Assembly (NCBI GenBank): GCA_013791955.1
Contig: VMSW01000008.1
Coordinates: forward strand, 1-64,000
DNA from: Propionicimonas sp.
GTDB taxonomy: Bacteria; Actinomycetota; Actinomycetes; Propionibacteriales; Propionibacteriaceae
DNA length: 64,000 nt
Direction: 5' to 3'
Part shown: positions 24,329-33,797 of the stretch, piece after piece
How the letters are laid out: each line of letters opens with the position of its first letter
Numbering within the stretch: position 1 is the first letter of the stretch
Notes under the pieces: generated by a model
Told to the model about the DNA's origin: nothing
Database searches by the model: none
What the model saw: the letters and a program-made list of their open reading frames with translations, nothing else
Position numbers and translations under genes: made by a program

Positions 24329-25390
24329 TCAGCGCAACACGGCCAGCAATTCGTCGGCCGCCTTCTGGAACTGCCGGTGTGCCACCTTGGGTAGACCCGG
24401 GTCGAGGGTGAGTTCGATGACCGACTCGCCGGAGTGGCGCACTCGCCGCCAGGAGCCGACATCGGTGAGTCGCCACAGGGCCACCCCGCCAGCTGCCTGA
24501 GCGAAGGTATAGGGGGCGTCCCCGAGCGGATGGCCCGGTGAGCGTGGCCAGCCGACCTTGCGGTAGCTAAGGAAGGCTTCGTCGAAGGTCGAAAGCAGCA
24601 AGGCGTCGCGCGCCCGGGTGGCTGGACGTGGCGAGGGGGAACGCCACAACTGTTCGCCATCGATCATCATCATCTCCAGGCCAGCGGACGGCAGCGCCGT
24701 CCGGGCCTCAGCCAAGGTGATGCCAGCCCAGCGGTTGAGGTCGCTGAGTGCCACCGGGCCGTGCCCGGCGCCGAAGCGGGCCACCAACTCCGCGACCAGC
24801 TCCTCGCGAGGACGGACGGCCGTGGCCGGGTTCACCTCGGCTAGCAGGGCGTAGTGGTGCTCGGTGGCGAACACCGGCGCCGAGCAAAACAGGGCGCGCA
24901 GCTCGGCGATCATGAGCAAGTGGCCCACCCGTTGGCCGAAAAGTGTGTCCTTGGCCAGCACCTCCGCCGCCAACAGCGCCTCGCCGAGTGCGGGGCGGGT
25001 GGCGTAGCTGCGTCCGGCCAGCCGTTCGGTGATTACCGCCAGCCCGGCGTCTATGCGCTCGGCACCGAGGCTGAGTTGGCGGTGGCGCGAAGCCATTCCC
25101 GATTCCACCTTGGCCGAGGTGGCCGCCAGCAACCAACGCAGGTCTTCGGCGGCCACGTAATGCCAGGTTGGCCGCAGCACGTGGGTGCGAATCAGGTGGC
25201 CCGCAGCCACCGTCTGCAGCACGGCGTCCTCGTCCGCACCGCAGCGCAGGGCGATCATGGCCCGCGCGATCGGCGCATCCTGAGCTTGGACGGCCAGCAA
25301 CTCCCGCACCACCTGGACGGGGTCGCCAGCCAGCGGGCCCGTCAGGCGCTGATTGGCCAGGCGTTCGGCCAACACCTCGGCCGAACGCAT
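24329..25390 (-). CDS. Winged-helix AlkZ-like (HTH_42) protein
   Basis: The 353-residue protein is of the HTH_42 superfamily, which includes the AlkZ/YcaQ DNA glycosylases that unhook alkylated or crosslinked bases. The proposed catalytic QxQ motif is in LLAVQAQDAPIARAMIA. The conserved LIRTHVLRPTWHYVAAEDL and LLLSTFDEAFLSYRKVG are also present. Many members have no proven substrate, so glycosylase activity is an inference. The start lies 1 bp after the stop of the small membrane protein gene upstream, so the two are cotranscribed. Confidence 0.82.
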   Translation of the reverse strand: MRSAEVLAERLANQRLTGPLAGDPVQVVRELLAVQAQDAPIARAMIALRCGADEDAVLQTVAAGHLIRTHVLRPTWHYVAAEDLRWLLAATSAKVESGMASRHRQLSLGAERIDAGLAVITERLAGRSYATRPALGEALLAAEVLAKDTLFGQRVGHLLMIAELRALFCSAPVFATEHHYALLAEVNPATAVRPREELVAELVARFGAGHGPVALSDLNRWAGITLAEARTALPSAGLEMMMIDGEQLWRSPSPRPATRARDALLLSTFDEAFLSYRKVGWPRSPGHPLGDAPYTFAQAAGGVALWRLTDVGSWRRVRHSGESVIELTLDPGLPKVAHRQFQKAADELLAVLR

Positions 25391-25391
25391 T

Positions 25392-25775
25392 TCAGCCTCG
25401 GAAACCAGCGAAGAACACGGCGAGCGCGAAACCGATCACCGAAAGGATGATTCGCACCGGACGCAGCGGCGGCACCCACGATTCGACCGCGGTCCACAGC
25501 GCAAACGCTGCCAGCGCGAGCCCCAGCGGCAAGCCAATTGCGGGCACCGGGTACTGAAGGTAGTTGAGGACCGTCAAACCGATCAGCGCTAGCCCGCCGA
25601 GGAACTCCAATACGCCCCGGGTTCGGCGCACCACCACGACCCAAGTGGGCACGGGCAGCGCGCGGCGGCCGCCAGCAGGGGAGTAGCTGATCTTGCTGAT
25701 ACCGGTAACGACGAACCACAAAGCCGTGACCAGCGCGAGCGCAAGGTCCAGTCTTATCGAGCTGAGTACACCCAC
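25392..25775 (-). CDS. Four-TM membrane protein (DoxX-like)
   Basis: The 127-residue integral membrane protein has four predicted helices: LALALVTALWFVVTGISKI, GVLEFLGGLALIGLTVLNYL, IGLPLGLALAAFALWTAVE and RIILSVIGFALAVFFAG. The arrangement recalls DoxX-like proteins, but no diagnostic motif is clear. The GTG start is preceded by GGGTGAAGGG. It is the first gene of a two-gene operon with the AlkZ-like gene. Confidence 0.65.
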   Translation of the reverse strand: MGVLSSIRLDLALALVTALWFVVTGISKISYSPAGGRRALPVPTWVVVVRRTRGVLEFLGGLALIGLTVLNYLQYPVPAIGLPLGLALAAFALWTAVESWVPPLRPVRIILSVIGFALAVFFAGFRG

Positions 25776-25857
25776 CCTTCACCCCCTTCGGCGTGAGAAG
25801 TCTAGGGGGCGAAGGCGCCTAGTGGGCTAGGAATCATTCACTGTTATCTGGCGGTGG

Positions 25858-25863
25858 CACAAT
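25858..25863 (+). promoter_or_regulatory. -10 box of the pullulanase gene
   Basis: CACAAT ends 7 nt before the ATG at 25871, consistent with a leaderless mRNA. Confidence 0.45.
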
Positions 25864-25870
25864 CATCGGT

Positions 25871-28726
25871 ATGTCCGCGCCGTCCAGCCCAGCTGTCGGG
25901 CTGGATCAGGCTTTGGGCCATTGGCTGGACGCCGACCTGATCGCTTGGCCCGCTGGCCTGCTCGGCGGGTTCGCGCCGGACGCCCTGGACTGGCGCCTGC
26001 ACTGGTCGCAGGACGGTCATCTTGATCCGGCAGCCGCCGAGCCGGTGCCCTGGGGCACCTGCGGTTTGGGTTTCGACCCGCGCGGCGTGCCCGATGCGGA
26101 GCGGGCCCGCTTTCCGCACCTGAGTCAACATTTGGCGCTGCGGCTACCGCCGACCCAGCTCGAACACGTGCCGGAAATGCTCCGGGCACGGCTAGCGGTC
26201 AGCGTCCATCATCCTTCGGGACGGCTACTGCGAGCCAGCGGGCTGCAGCTTCCCGGCGTGCTTGATCGGATCTACCCGGCAGCCGTTGAGGCCGAGTTGG
26301 GCCCGGTTTGGACCGATGGCATCCCGACGTTGCGGCTTTGGGCGCCGACCGCCCGCGGGGTTTGGCTGCTGCTGTGGGCTGACGACGTGCATGTGCCGGC
26401 TCAGCGAGTGGCGATGCAGCGGGCCGGCGACGGCACCTGGGCGGTGACGGGCGCGCCGGATTGGGTCGGGGCGCGCTACAAATTCGAGGTCACGGTCTAT
26501 GTGCCCTACTACGAGCGGGTGCTGGCCAATCAGGTGACCGATCCGTATTCGCAGGCCCTCACGGTGAACTCGACCTATTCGGTGTTGGTTGATCTGAGTG
26601 ACCCGGCCTTGGCGCCGCAGCAGTGGCTCACCGCCGCCCCGCCCGCGCTGGAAAACCCAGTCGATCAGGTGATCTACGAGCTGCACCTGCGCGACTTTTC
26701 CGTCCACGATTCCACGGTGCCCGTTGAGTTGCGTGGCAGCTTCCTGGCCGCGACCGCCGACAGCGACGGCATGGCGCACCTGCGGCGGTTGGTTGCTGCT
26801 GGGTTGAACACGGTCGGTCTGCTGCCGATGTTCGACAACGCCACGGTGGAGGAACACCCGGCTAGGCGCCAGCGTCCGCCGAAGGATCTGCTCAAGCAGT
26901 TGCCGCCCGACAGCCCCGAACAGCAACGACTGCTGTCGGCGCCGAAGGGCCGCGACGGCTTCAACTGGGGCTATGACCCTTGGCACTACTTCGCCCCCGA
27001 GGGGTCGTTTGCCTCCACCTTGGCCGCCGCCGACGGTGCCGGACGGGTGACGGAGTGCCGGACGATGATCGGGGCGTTCCACGCCAGTGGCCTGCGGGTG
27101 GTGCTTGATCAGGTCTTCAATCACACCGCGCATTCAGGTCAAGACGCCAAGAGCGTGCTGGATCGGATCGTGCCGGGCTATTACTACCGACTGAACGCGA
27201 TCGGCGAGATTGAGGATTCGACCTGCTGTGCGAACGTGGCCACCGAGCACGCAATGGCCGGCAAGCTGATGGTGGACGCCTGCCGACTATGGGTCAAGCA
27301 CTACAAGGTGGACGGGTTCCGCTTCGATCTGATGGGCCATCACAGCCGCGCCAACCTTGAGGCGGTGCGCGCCGGTCTGGACGCGCTCACGCTCGAAGCT
27401 GATGGGGTCGACGGCCGAACCATCACGATGTACGGCGAGGGCTGGAACTTCGGGGAGGTGGCCGACAACGCCCGCTTCTACCAGGCGTCCCAGGGACAAC
27501 TCGGTGGCACCGGCATCGCCACCTTCAACGACCGGCTGCGCGATGCGGTGCGCGGCGGTTCAGTGTGGGACGCCGACCCGCGTGGCCAAGGTTTCGGCAG
27601 CGGCCTATCTGGTTCCGACAACGGCACCGGGGCTAGTGGCGATCGGGTGACCCAGGAGCAGCGGTTGGCCTGGTACACCGACCTGGTGAGCTTGGGCCTG
27701 GCGGGAAACCTGCGCGATTTCCGGTTTCACTCCCTGTCTCGAAACGGCGAACTCCGGGGTGCGGAGTTGGATTTCGGCGGCCGGCCGGCCGGTTATGCCA
27801 CCGAGCCTTTCGAGATCGTCAACTACGTCGACGCCCACGACAACGAGACCCTGTTCGACGCCTTGACCCTCAAGCTGCACCCGGCCACCTCGATGGCCGA
27901 TCGGGTGCGGCAGAACACGGTCTGTCTGGCTTTGGCCACCCTGAGCCAAGCGCCGGTGTTGTGGCATGCGGGCACCGACATGCTGCGCAGCAAGAGCTTG
28001 GATGCGAACTCCTACAACTCCGGCGACTGGTTCAATTTCTTGGATTTCTCGATGCGCGACAACGGCTTTGGGGCCGGTCTCCCGCCGGAGGCTGAGAATG
28101 CTGAACGCTGGCGCCTCTACGCTCCGCTGTTGGCCGATGCGCGATTGAAGCCGAAGCCGGAGCACCTTCGCGCCGCCCACGAGGCAGCGCTGGAGCTGTT
28201 GCGGGTGCGCTCCTCCTCGCGGCTGTTCCGGTTGGGCAGTGCAGCCGCGATCAAAGCGGCCGTGACTTTCCCGGTCGCTGGCACCTGGCAGCACACTCCC
28301 GGCACCATCGTGATGGCCATCGAACCCCCCACTCAGTTCCCTGAGGACCCCACTCAGTTCCCTGAGGACCCCACTCAGTTCCCTGAGGACCCCACTCAGT
28401 TCCCTGAGGACCCCACCCAGTTCCCTGAGGACCCCACTCAGTTCCCTGAGCTTGTCGAAGGGGCTTCGACGGGCTCAGCCAACTTGGGTGGGGCTTCGAC
28501 AGGCTCAGCCAACTACGTCGACCCCTTTGCGGCCGCCCTGATTGTGTTCAATCCGACGGCTTGGCTGGTGCGTCAGAGCCTGCCGTTGGATTTCGCCGGC
28601 TACCAGCTACACCCGGCGCAGGCTGGAGGATCAGACCCGGTGGTGAAGACCTGCGGCCAGGGTGCCGATTGGGTCAGCGTCCCCGGACGGACGGTGGCCG
28701 TCTTCGTCCGTCCAACGGTTGGCTGA
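25871..28726 (+). CDS. Pullulanase-type alpha-1,6-glucosidase (GH13)
   Basis: The 951-residue debranching enzyme of the type I pullulanase/limit dextrinase group hydrolyses alpha-1,6 bonds in branched alpha-glucans. The N-terminal half contains CBM48-like beta domains (about 150-260). The GH13 barrel shows VIYELHLRDFSV, FNWGYDPWHYF, VLDQVFNHT, nucleophile Asp486 (GFRFDLMGHH), acid/base Glu523 (YGEGWNFGE) and VDAHDNETLFD. A C-terminal beta domain follows. No signal peptide is seen, so it acts in the cytoplasm, probably in glycogen turnover. Residues about 820-882 are encoded by an in-frame family-B repeat, giving six PTQFPE units. Confidence 0.92.
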   Translation: MSAPSSPAVGLDQALGHWLDADLIAWPAGLLGGFAPDALDWRLHWSQDGHLDPAAAEPVPWGTCGLGFDPRGVPDAERARFPHLSQHLALRLPPTQLEHVPEMLRARLAVSVHHPSGRLLRASGLQLPGVLDRIYPAAVEAELGPVWTDGIPTLRLWAPTARGVWLLLWADDVHVPAQRVAMQRAGDGTWAVTGAPDWVGARYKFEVTVYVPYYERVLANQVTDPYSQALTVNSTYSVLVDLSDPALAPQQWLTAAPPALENPVDQVIYELHLRDFSVHDSTVPVELRGSFLAATADSDGMAHLRRLVAAGLNTVGLLPMFDNATVEEHPARRQRPPKDLLKQLPPDSPEQQRLLSAPKGRDGFNWGYDPWHYFAPEGSFASTLAAADGAGRVTECRTMIGAFHASGLRVVLDQVFNHTAHSGQDAKSVLDRIVPGYYYRLNAIGEIEDSTCCANVATEHAMAGKLMVDACRLWVKHYKVDGFRFDLMGHHSRANLEAVRAGLDALTLEADGVDGRTITMYGEGWNFGEVADNARFYQASQGQLGGTGIATFNDRLRDAVRGGSVWDADPRGQGFGSGLSGSDNGTGASGDRVTQEQRLAWYTDLVSLGLAGNLRDFRFHSLSRNGELRGAELDFGGRPAGYATEPFEIVNYVDAHDNETLFDALTLKLHPATSMADRVRQNTVCLALATLSQAPVLWHAGTDMLRSKSLDANSYNSGDWFNFLDFSMRDNGFGAGLPPEAENAERWRLYAPLLADARLKPKPEHLRAAHEAALELLRVRSSSRLFRLGSAAAIKAAVTFPVAGTWQHTPGTIVMAIEPPTQFPEDPTQFPEDPTQFPEDPTQFPEDPTQFPEDPTQFPELVEGASTGSANLGGASTGSANYVDPFAAALIVFNPTAWLVRQSLPLDFAGYQLHPAQAGGSDPVVKTCGQGADWVSVPGRTVAVFVRPTVG
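28328..28516 (+). repeat. Repeat family B inside the pullulanase gene
   Basis: Six tandem copies of a 21-bp unit (CCCACTCAGTTCCCTGAG plus three bases, seven codons) are followed by CTTGTCGAAGGGGCTTCGAC and two GGCTCAGCCAACT copies. The reading frame stays open throughout and encodes PTQFPED repeats followed by GASTGSAN repeats. The same sequence family fills the dapC intergenic region at 61554. Confidence 0.92.
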
Positions 28727-28834
28727 GGGGTCGAACTCGCCGAAGACCGGCAATTCCGCGAACAAGCCGCGGCATAGGCGCAGGATTGTTGCTGACCGAA
28801 TCACCCACCCTTGAAGTCTTGGCAGGAGCAACGG

Positions 28835-29011
28835 ATGAGCAATTTCGACGCCGGGTTTGGCGCGCTGGCTGGCGTATTCGCCATCATTTCGATCGTGTTG
28901 GCGGTCTGGCTGTTCGTGGCCCCGCTGATCATGACGATTCAGTTGGCCGGCATCAACCGCAAGCTGAAGGACATGCTGGCTCGCGGGCAGGCCATGCCAC
29001 CACGGATCTAG
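28835..29011 (+). CDS. Small single-TM membrane protein
   Basis: The 58-residue product has one TM helix (VFAIISIVLAVWLFVAPLIMT) followed by a basic cytoplasmic tail (NRKLKDMLARGQ). The ATG at 28835 is preceded by AGGAGCAACGG, a good ribosome-binding site. An upstream ATG at 28811 would lack one. Function is unknown. It lies between the pullulanase and NYN genes on the same strand. Confidence 0.6.
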   Translation: MSNFDAGFGALAGVFAIISIVLAVWLFVAPLIMTIQLAGINRKLKDMLARGQAMPPRI

Positions 29012-29071
29012 CGCGGGCGGCCCGAGGGCTAGATTCAGCCATGCCAGGTGAGGTAACCGACGGGGGTTTTA

Positions 29072-29830
29072 ATGGCAGGCAATGGAAGTGCGGCCCGATT
29101 GGCCGTCCTGATCGACTCCGATAACGCCAGCGCTCAACATCTGGATCAGTTGTTGATTGAGATCGCAAAGTACGGGCGCGCCAGCGTGCGCCGCGCTTAC
29201 GGCGACTGGACCTCGACCCGACTGGGGTCTTGGAAGGCTGAGCTGCTGACGCACTCGATTCAGCCGATTCAGCAGTTCGCCTACACCGTGGGCAAGAACG
29301 CCACCGATTCGGCGCTGATCATCGATGCGATGGATCTGCTGCACGCCGGCAATCTGGATGGGTTCTGCCTGGTCACCAGCGACAGCGACTTCACCCGGTT
29401 GGCGGCTCGGATCAGAGAGCAGGGCCTGACCGTCTTCGGGTTCGGCGAGAAGAAGACGCCCAAGCCGTTCGTCGCGGCGTGCGACACCTTCGTCTACGTG
29501 GAGAACCTGGCCAAGCCGACAGCGGAGACGAAGCCGGCTGAGAAGGCCGCGTTTGCCCCGGACGAAAAGCTCAATCGGCTACTCAGCGAAGCAGTCGAGG
29601 TGGCTGGTGGTGATGACGGCTGGGCGCATCTTGGTGCGGTCGGGAGCAACCTTTCCCGGCTGGCCTCAGATTTCGACTCCCGCACCTGGGGCTTCACCAA
29701 GCTGAAGGACCTGCTGGACGCTCACCCCGACTATCAGGTGCAGTCGCGAGCTGCTGGTGAGGGCAAACACCCGGTGGCGATGGTTCGCCGCAAGCAGGCG
29801 CCCAAGTCCAAGCGCGGCCCAGCGGCCTGA
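29072..29830 (+). CDS. NYN-domain ribonuclease with LOTUS-like C-terminus
   Basis: The 252-residue protein has an N-terminal NYN (PIN-like) nuclease domain. Its acidic metal-binding residues lie in LAVLIDSDNAS, KNATDSALIIDAMDLL and LVTSDSDFTRLA. The C-terminal part (about 170-245: LNRLLSEAVEVAGGDDGWAH, then RTWGFTKLKDLLDAHPDYQV) looks like an OST-HTH/LOTUS RNA-binding domain. A role in RNA processing or decay is inferred from the domains. The linker is Lys/Ala/Glu-rich. The ATG is preceded by GACGGGGGTTTTA, a modest ribosome-binding site. Confidence 0.85.
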   Translation: MAGNGSAARLAVLIDSDNASAQHLDQLLIEIAKYGRASVRRAYGDWTSTRLGSWKAELLTHSIQPIQQFAYTVGKNATDSALIIDAMDLLHAGNLDGFCLVTSDSDFTRLAARIREQGLTVFGFGEKKTPKPFVAACDTFVYVENLAKPTAETKPAEKAAFAPDEKLNRLLSEAVEVAGGDDGWAHLGAVGSNLSRLASDFDSRTWGFTKLKDLLDAHPDYQVQSRAAGEGKHPVAMVRRKQAPKSKRGPAA

Positions 29831-29873
29831 GGGTTTGCGGGCAGATGGTCAGTGATCGTTCACCTAGATGCCC

Positions 29874-29879
29874 TAGCGT
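29874..29879 (+). promoter_or_regulatory. -10 box of the NRPS operon
   Basis: TAGCGT ends 6 nt before the GTG start of the NRPS gene. Confidence 0.4.
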
Positions 29880-29885
29880 CAAAAT

Positions 29886-32800
29886 GTGACTGACCTGGGC
29901 CCCCCGCCGCTGGCTGCCGCGATCATCGACCGTCGCGACCAGGCCTGCGCGCCCAGAACCCTGGTTGACGTGCTGCGCGCCACGGCCGATCGCTTCCCCG
30001 AGTCAGCGGCCATTGAGGATCCCGACGGCACCCTCACCTACGCTGAACTCATCGCCGAACTGGCCGCAGCAAGTGCCCGGCTCCGCGACGCTGGGGTACG
30101 CCGCGGCGACCGGGTTGGCGTCCGGTTGCCCTCGGGCTCGCGGGAGTTGTACCTGGCCATTCTGACGGTGTTGGCCGCCGGCGCAGCTTATGTGCCAGTG
30201 GACGCCGATGACCCTGAGGACCGTGCCGAACTCGTTTTCGATGAAGCTGGCGTGGCCGGCGTGCTCGGCGTCGGTGGCTACGCAGCGCGCCTGACCTCAT
30301 CGGCCGCCGGGGCGGTGGCGAGTGATCCCCAACTCGAGGATGACGCCTGGGTGATCTTCACCTCCGGCTCCACCGGGACGCCTAAGGGCGTTGCGGTCAG
30401 TCACCGCTGCGCGGCCGCCTTCGTGGACGCCGAGGCCAGCCTCTTTCTAACCGAGTCCCCCCTTGGACCCGGCGATCGGGTCCTGGCCGGGCTCTCGGTG
30501 GCCTTCGATGCCTCCTGTGAAGAGATGTGGCTGGCCTGGCGCCACGGCGGTTGCCTGGTGCCGGCACCCCGAGCCGTGGTGCGCAGCGGGGCCGACCTTG
30601 GCGGTTGGCTGGTTCGGCAGCGAATCACCGTGGTCTCCACGGTGCCCACCTTGGCCGCGCTGTGGCCAAGTGAGGCGCTGGAGCAGGTGCGGTTGCTGAT
30701 CTTTGGCGGCGAAGCCTGCCCGCCTGAGTTGGCCGCCCGGCTGGTCGCCGAGGGCCGGGAGGTGTGGAACACCTATGGGCCGACCGAGGCGACCGTGGTG
30801 GCCACCGCCGCCCGGCTGGACGGAACTTCGCCGGTATTGATCGGGCTGCCATTGGCCGGTTGGTCGGTGGCCGTGGTTGACGCCGCCCAGAACGTGGTGG
30901 CCCCCGGTGAGGTCGGCGAACTGGTGATCGGCGGGGTTGGCTTGGCCCGCTACCTCGACGCGGAGCGGGATGCCGAGCGGTATGCGCCGCTACCGGCACT
31001 GGGCTGGGAACGGGCCTACCGCACCGGCGACCTGGTGGCCATGGAGCCGGCTGGCTTGTCTTTCTACGGCCGCGCCGATGATCAGGTGAAGGTCGGTGGC
31101 CGTCGGATCGAACTCGGTGAGGTGGAGGCCGCGCTTTCGGCCGTGCCAGGAGTGGAGGGCGTTGCGGTCGCCGTCCGGCGTACTGAGGCCGGGGTGCCGA
31201 TGCTGGTGGGCTATGTGTTGGCCAGCGATGGTTTCGACCGGCGCCAGGCCCGGACGCAACTCGCGCAGCGGCTCCCCGCGCCGTTGATCCCGCTGCTGGC
31301 GGTGGTCGATGAGCTGCCGATTCGGACCTCCGGCAAGGTTGACCGGGACGCCCTGCCGTGGCCGTTGCCTGAAGTCGCTGAGGAAATCACCGAATCGCTC
31401 ACCCTCTTCAATGGCGAGGAAGCCTGGTTGGCCAAGCAGTGGCTGGCGGTGCTCGGCACCCCGGTGTTCGACCGGCAAAGTGACTTCTTCGAACTCGGCG
31501 GCGGCTCACTCGCGGCGGCGCAACTGGTGTCGCGAATCAGGGAGAAATCGCCGGAGTTCAGCGTGGCCGGGGTCTACGACCACCCGCGGCTGGCGGCGAT
31601 GGCCACTGCAATGGCCGCCACCGAGGTGGACGCGCCGTGGCGCGAATCCTTCAGCAAGGCCAGCGCCACCCCACTGGTTACCCGCTGGGCCCAGCAGCTG
31701 GCCGGGGTGGTGCTGTTCATCTTCTCCGGTGCCCGCTGGCTGGTCTATGCGCTTACCGCCAGTTGGCTGCTGCAGTTGGTGCCCGGTTTCGAGTTCCTGC
31801 CGGCGGTCAACGGCTGGGCTTTGCTGGTCGGGCTGGCGGCTTTCGCGCTTCCGTTCGGTCGGATGGCGATCTCAGCTACCTGCTCAAGGCTGCTGCTGGC
31901 GGGAGTGAAGCCGGGGGACTACCGGCGTGGCGGCGCCACCCACCTGCGGCTGTGGCTGGCAGAGCAAATCGCTCACCAGGTCGATCCGGTGGGTTTGGCC
32001 GGTGCACCCTGGGTGTCGCTGTACGCCCGGGCGCTGGGGGCGAAAGTTGGCCGCGACGTCGACCTGCACACCATTCCGCCGGTGACCGGCATGTTGGAGA
32101 TCGGCGATGGCGCTGCGATCGAGCCGGAGGTCGATTTGGCCGGCTACTGGATCGACGGCGACACCGTCCGGATCGGCGGCATCCAGATCGGTGCGCATGC
32201 CAGCGTCGGGGCTCGCAGCACCCTGGCGCCGGGAACCCGAATCGACCCGTATGCCGAAGTGGCGCCGGGTTCGGCGGTATTTGGACGGGTGAAATCTGGG
32301 CAGCTGTGGGCTGGCTCGCCGGCGGCCCGCGCCGGGGAGCCGAACAAACACTGGCCAGCTGAGCGGCCGGCGAAGAGCCGGACGTGGGTGGTGGCCTTTG
32401 CGGCCTCCTCGACGATGTTGGGGCTGTTGCCGATCCTGTCTTTCGCGATCGGCGCGTTGGTGGTGGCCGCCGGAATGCGCGGGGCCCCCGACGTGGCCAC
32501 CGCGGCAGTGCGCGGTCTGGTCTGGCTGGTGCCCGGCGTGCTGGTGGCCGGGCTGGTGCTGGTGGCATCGGTAGTGGTGGCGGTGCGGCTGTTGGCCATC
32601 GGATTGGAACCGGGCACCTACCCGGTGCGGAGCCGAATCGGCTGGCAGGCCTGGACCACTGAGCGCTTGCTGGATTCGTCCCGCACCCTGCTGTTCCCGC
32701 TGTATGCCAGCCTGATCACCCCAGTCTGGCTGCGCCTTTTGGGGGCGAAGGTCGGCAAGCGAGTGGAGGCCTCCACCGTGGTGTTGCTGCCCAGCCTGGC

Positions 32801-33797
32801 CACGATCGAAGACGGCGCGTTTCTGGCCGATGACACGATGGTGGCCACCTACGAACTGAACAACGGCTGGCTGCGGATCGGCCGGGTGAACATCGGCAAG
32901 CGGGCCTTTCTTGGCAACTCCGGCCTGGCCAGCGGTGGCCACACGGTGCCGAAGGACGGCCTGGTGGCGGTGTTGTCGGTGGCTCCGGTGAAGGCCAAGG
33001 CCGGCTCGTCGTGGCTGGGCTCTCCCGCGGTGCGGTTGCGCCGAGTGGTGGTGGACGGCGACCTGGAGCGCACCTACCGGCCGAGGCTTGGCCTGCGCTG
33101 GGCGCGCGGGCTTTGGGAGGCCGGCCGCATCTTCGCGGTGTTCACCACTTGCCTGATCGGTCTGGGGGTCGTGCTCAGTTTGGCCTGGTTGGTTGAGCTG
33201 GTTGGTTTGGCCTGGACGTTGGCCCTCTCGGGGGTGTTGATGTTGGTTGCCGGAGTGGTCGCAGCCGCGATCACCACCGCAGTGAAGTGGTTGGTCGTCG
33301 GCCCGATCCGCGCCGGTGAACACCCGCTTTGGTCGAGCTTTGTTTGGCGGACCGAGGTGGCCGACACCTTCACCGAGATGGTCGCCGGGCCGTGGTTTGC
33401 CGGCCCGAACAGCGGCAGCCCGGCCTTGGCGTTTTGGCTGCGCAGCCTGGGCGCGAAGATCGGTCGTGGGGTGTGGTGCGAAACCTATTGGTTGCCCGAA
33501 CCCGATTTGGTCACCCTCGGCGATGGCGCCACGGTGAATCGTGGTTGCGTTGTGCAGACCCACCTGTTCCATGATCGAATCATGAGCATGGACGAGGTCA
33601 GGATCGAGCGCGGCGGCACGCTCGGCCCGCACAGCATTGTGTTGCCCGGCGCCACAATCGGCGCCCACGCCACGATCGGGCCTGCGTCCCTGGTGATGCG
33701 CGGCGAGACCGTGCCGGTGGGTAGTCGGTGGAGCGGTAATCCGATTGGACCCTGGCGGGCGGTTAAGGTCCGCAGCTACCAGGCGGATCAGGCATGA
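29886..33797 (+). CDS. Pls/PosA-type non-ribosomal peptide synthetase (A-PCP-membrane)
   Basis: This is a 1303-residue single-module NRPS of the architecture known from epsilon-poly-lysine synthetase. The adenylation domain (about 1-505) has A3 FTSGSTGTPKG near 158, A4 FDASCEEMW with the amino-group Asp, A5 NTYGPTEATV near 295 and A10 RTSGKVDRD. A carrier domain follows with Ser541 (FFELGGGSLAAAQL) for phosphopantetheine. Six TM helices in three pairs (near 607-680, 833-905 and 1081-1140) alternate with three left-handed beta-helix-like domains, as in Pls. No thioesterase or classical condensation domain is present. It may link amino acids into a homopolymer or dimer. The substrate is not decoded. 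Start GTG at 29886. Confidence 0.88.
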   Translation: MTDLGPPPLAAAIIDRRDQACAPRTLVDVLRATADRFPESAAIEDPDGTLTYAELIAELAAASARLRDAGVRRGDRVGVRLPSGSRELYLAILTVLAAGAAYVPVDADDPEDRAELVFDEAGVAGVLGVGGYAARLTSSAAGAVASDPQLEDDAWVIFTSGSTGTPKGVAVSHRCAAAFVDAEASLFLTESPLGPGDRVLAGLSVAFDASCEEMWLAWRHGGCLVPAPRAVVRSGADLGGWLVRQRITVVSTVPTLAALWPSEALEQVRLLIFGGEACPPELAARLVAEGREVWNTYGPTEATVVATAARLDGTSPVLIGLPLAGWSVAVVDAAQNVVAPGEVGELVIGGVGLARYLDAERDAERYAPLPALGWERAYRTGDLVAMEPAGLSFYGRADDQVKVGGRRIELGEVEAALSAVPGVEGVAVAVRRTEAGVPMLVGYVLASDGFDRRQARTQLAQRLPAPLIPLLAVVDELPIRTSGKVDRDALPWPLPEVAEEITESLTLFNGEEAWLAKQWLAVLGTPVFDRQSDFFELGGGSLAAAQLVSRIREKSPEFSVAGVYDHPRLAAMATAMAATEVDAPWRESFSKASATPLVTRWAQQLAGVVLFIFSGARWLVYALTASWLLQLVPGFEFLPAVNGWALLVGLAAFALPFGRMAISATCSRLLLAGVKPGDYRRGGATHLRLWLAEQIAHQVDPVGLAGAPWVSLYARALGAKVGRDVDLHTIPPVTGMLEIGDGAAIEPEVDLAGYWIDGDTVRIGGIQIGAHASVGARSTLAPGTRIDPYAEVAPGSAVFGRVKSGQLWAGSPAARAGEPNKHWPAERPAKSRTWVVAFAASSTMLGLLPILSFAIGALVVAAGMRGAPDVATAAVRGLVWLVPGVLVAGLVLVASVVVAVRLLAIGLEPGTYPVRSRIGWQAWTTERLLDSSRTLLFPLYASLITPVWLRLLGAKVGKRVEASTVVLLPSLATIEDGAFLADDTMVATYELNNGWLRIGRVNIGKRAFLGNSGLASGGHTVPKDGLVAVLSVAPVKAKAGSSWLGSPAVRLRRVVVDGDLERTYRPRLGLRWARGLWEAGRIFAVFTTCLIGLGVVLSLAWLVELVGLAWTLALSGVLMLVAGVVAAAITTAVKWLVVGPIRAGEHPLWSSFVWRTEVADTFTEMVAGPWFAGPNSGSPALAFWLRSLGAKIGRGVWCETYWLPEPDLVTLGDGATVNRGCVVQTHLFHDRIMSMDEVRIERGGTLGPHSIVLPGATIGAHATIGPASLVMRGETVPVGSRWSGNPIGPWRAVKVRSYQADQA

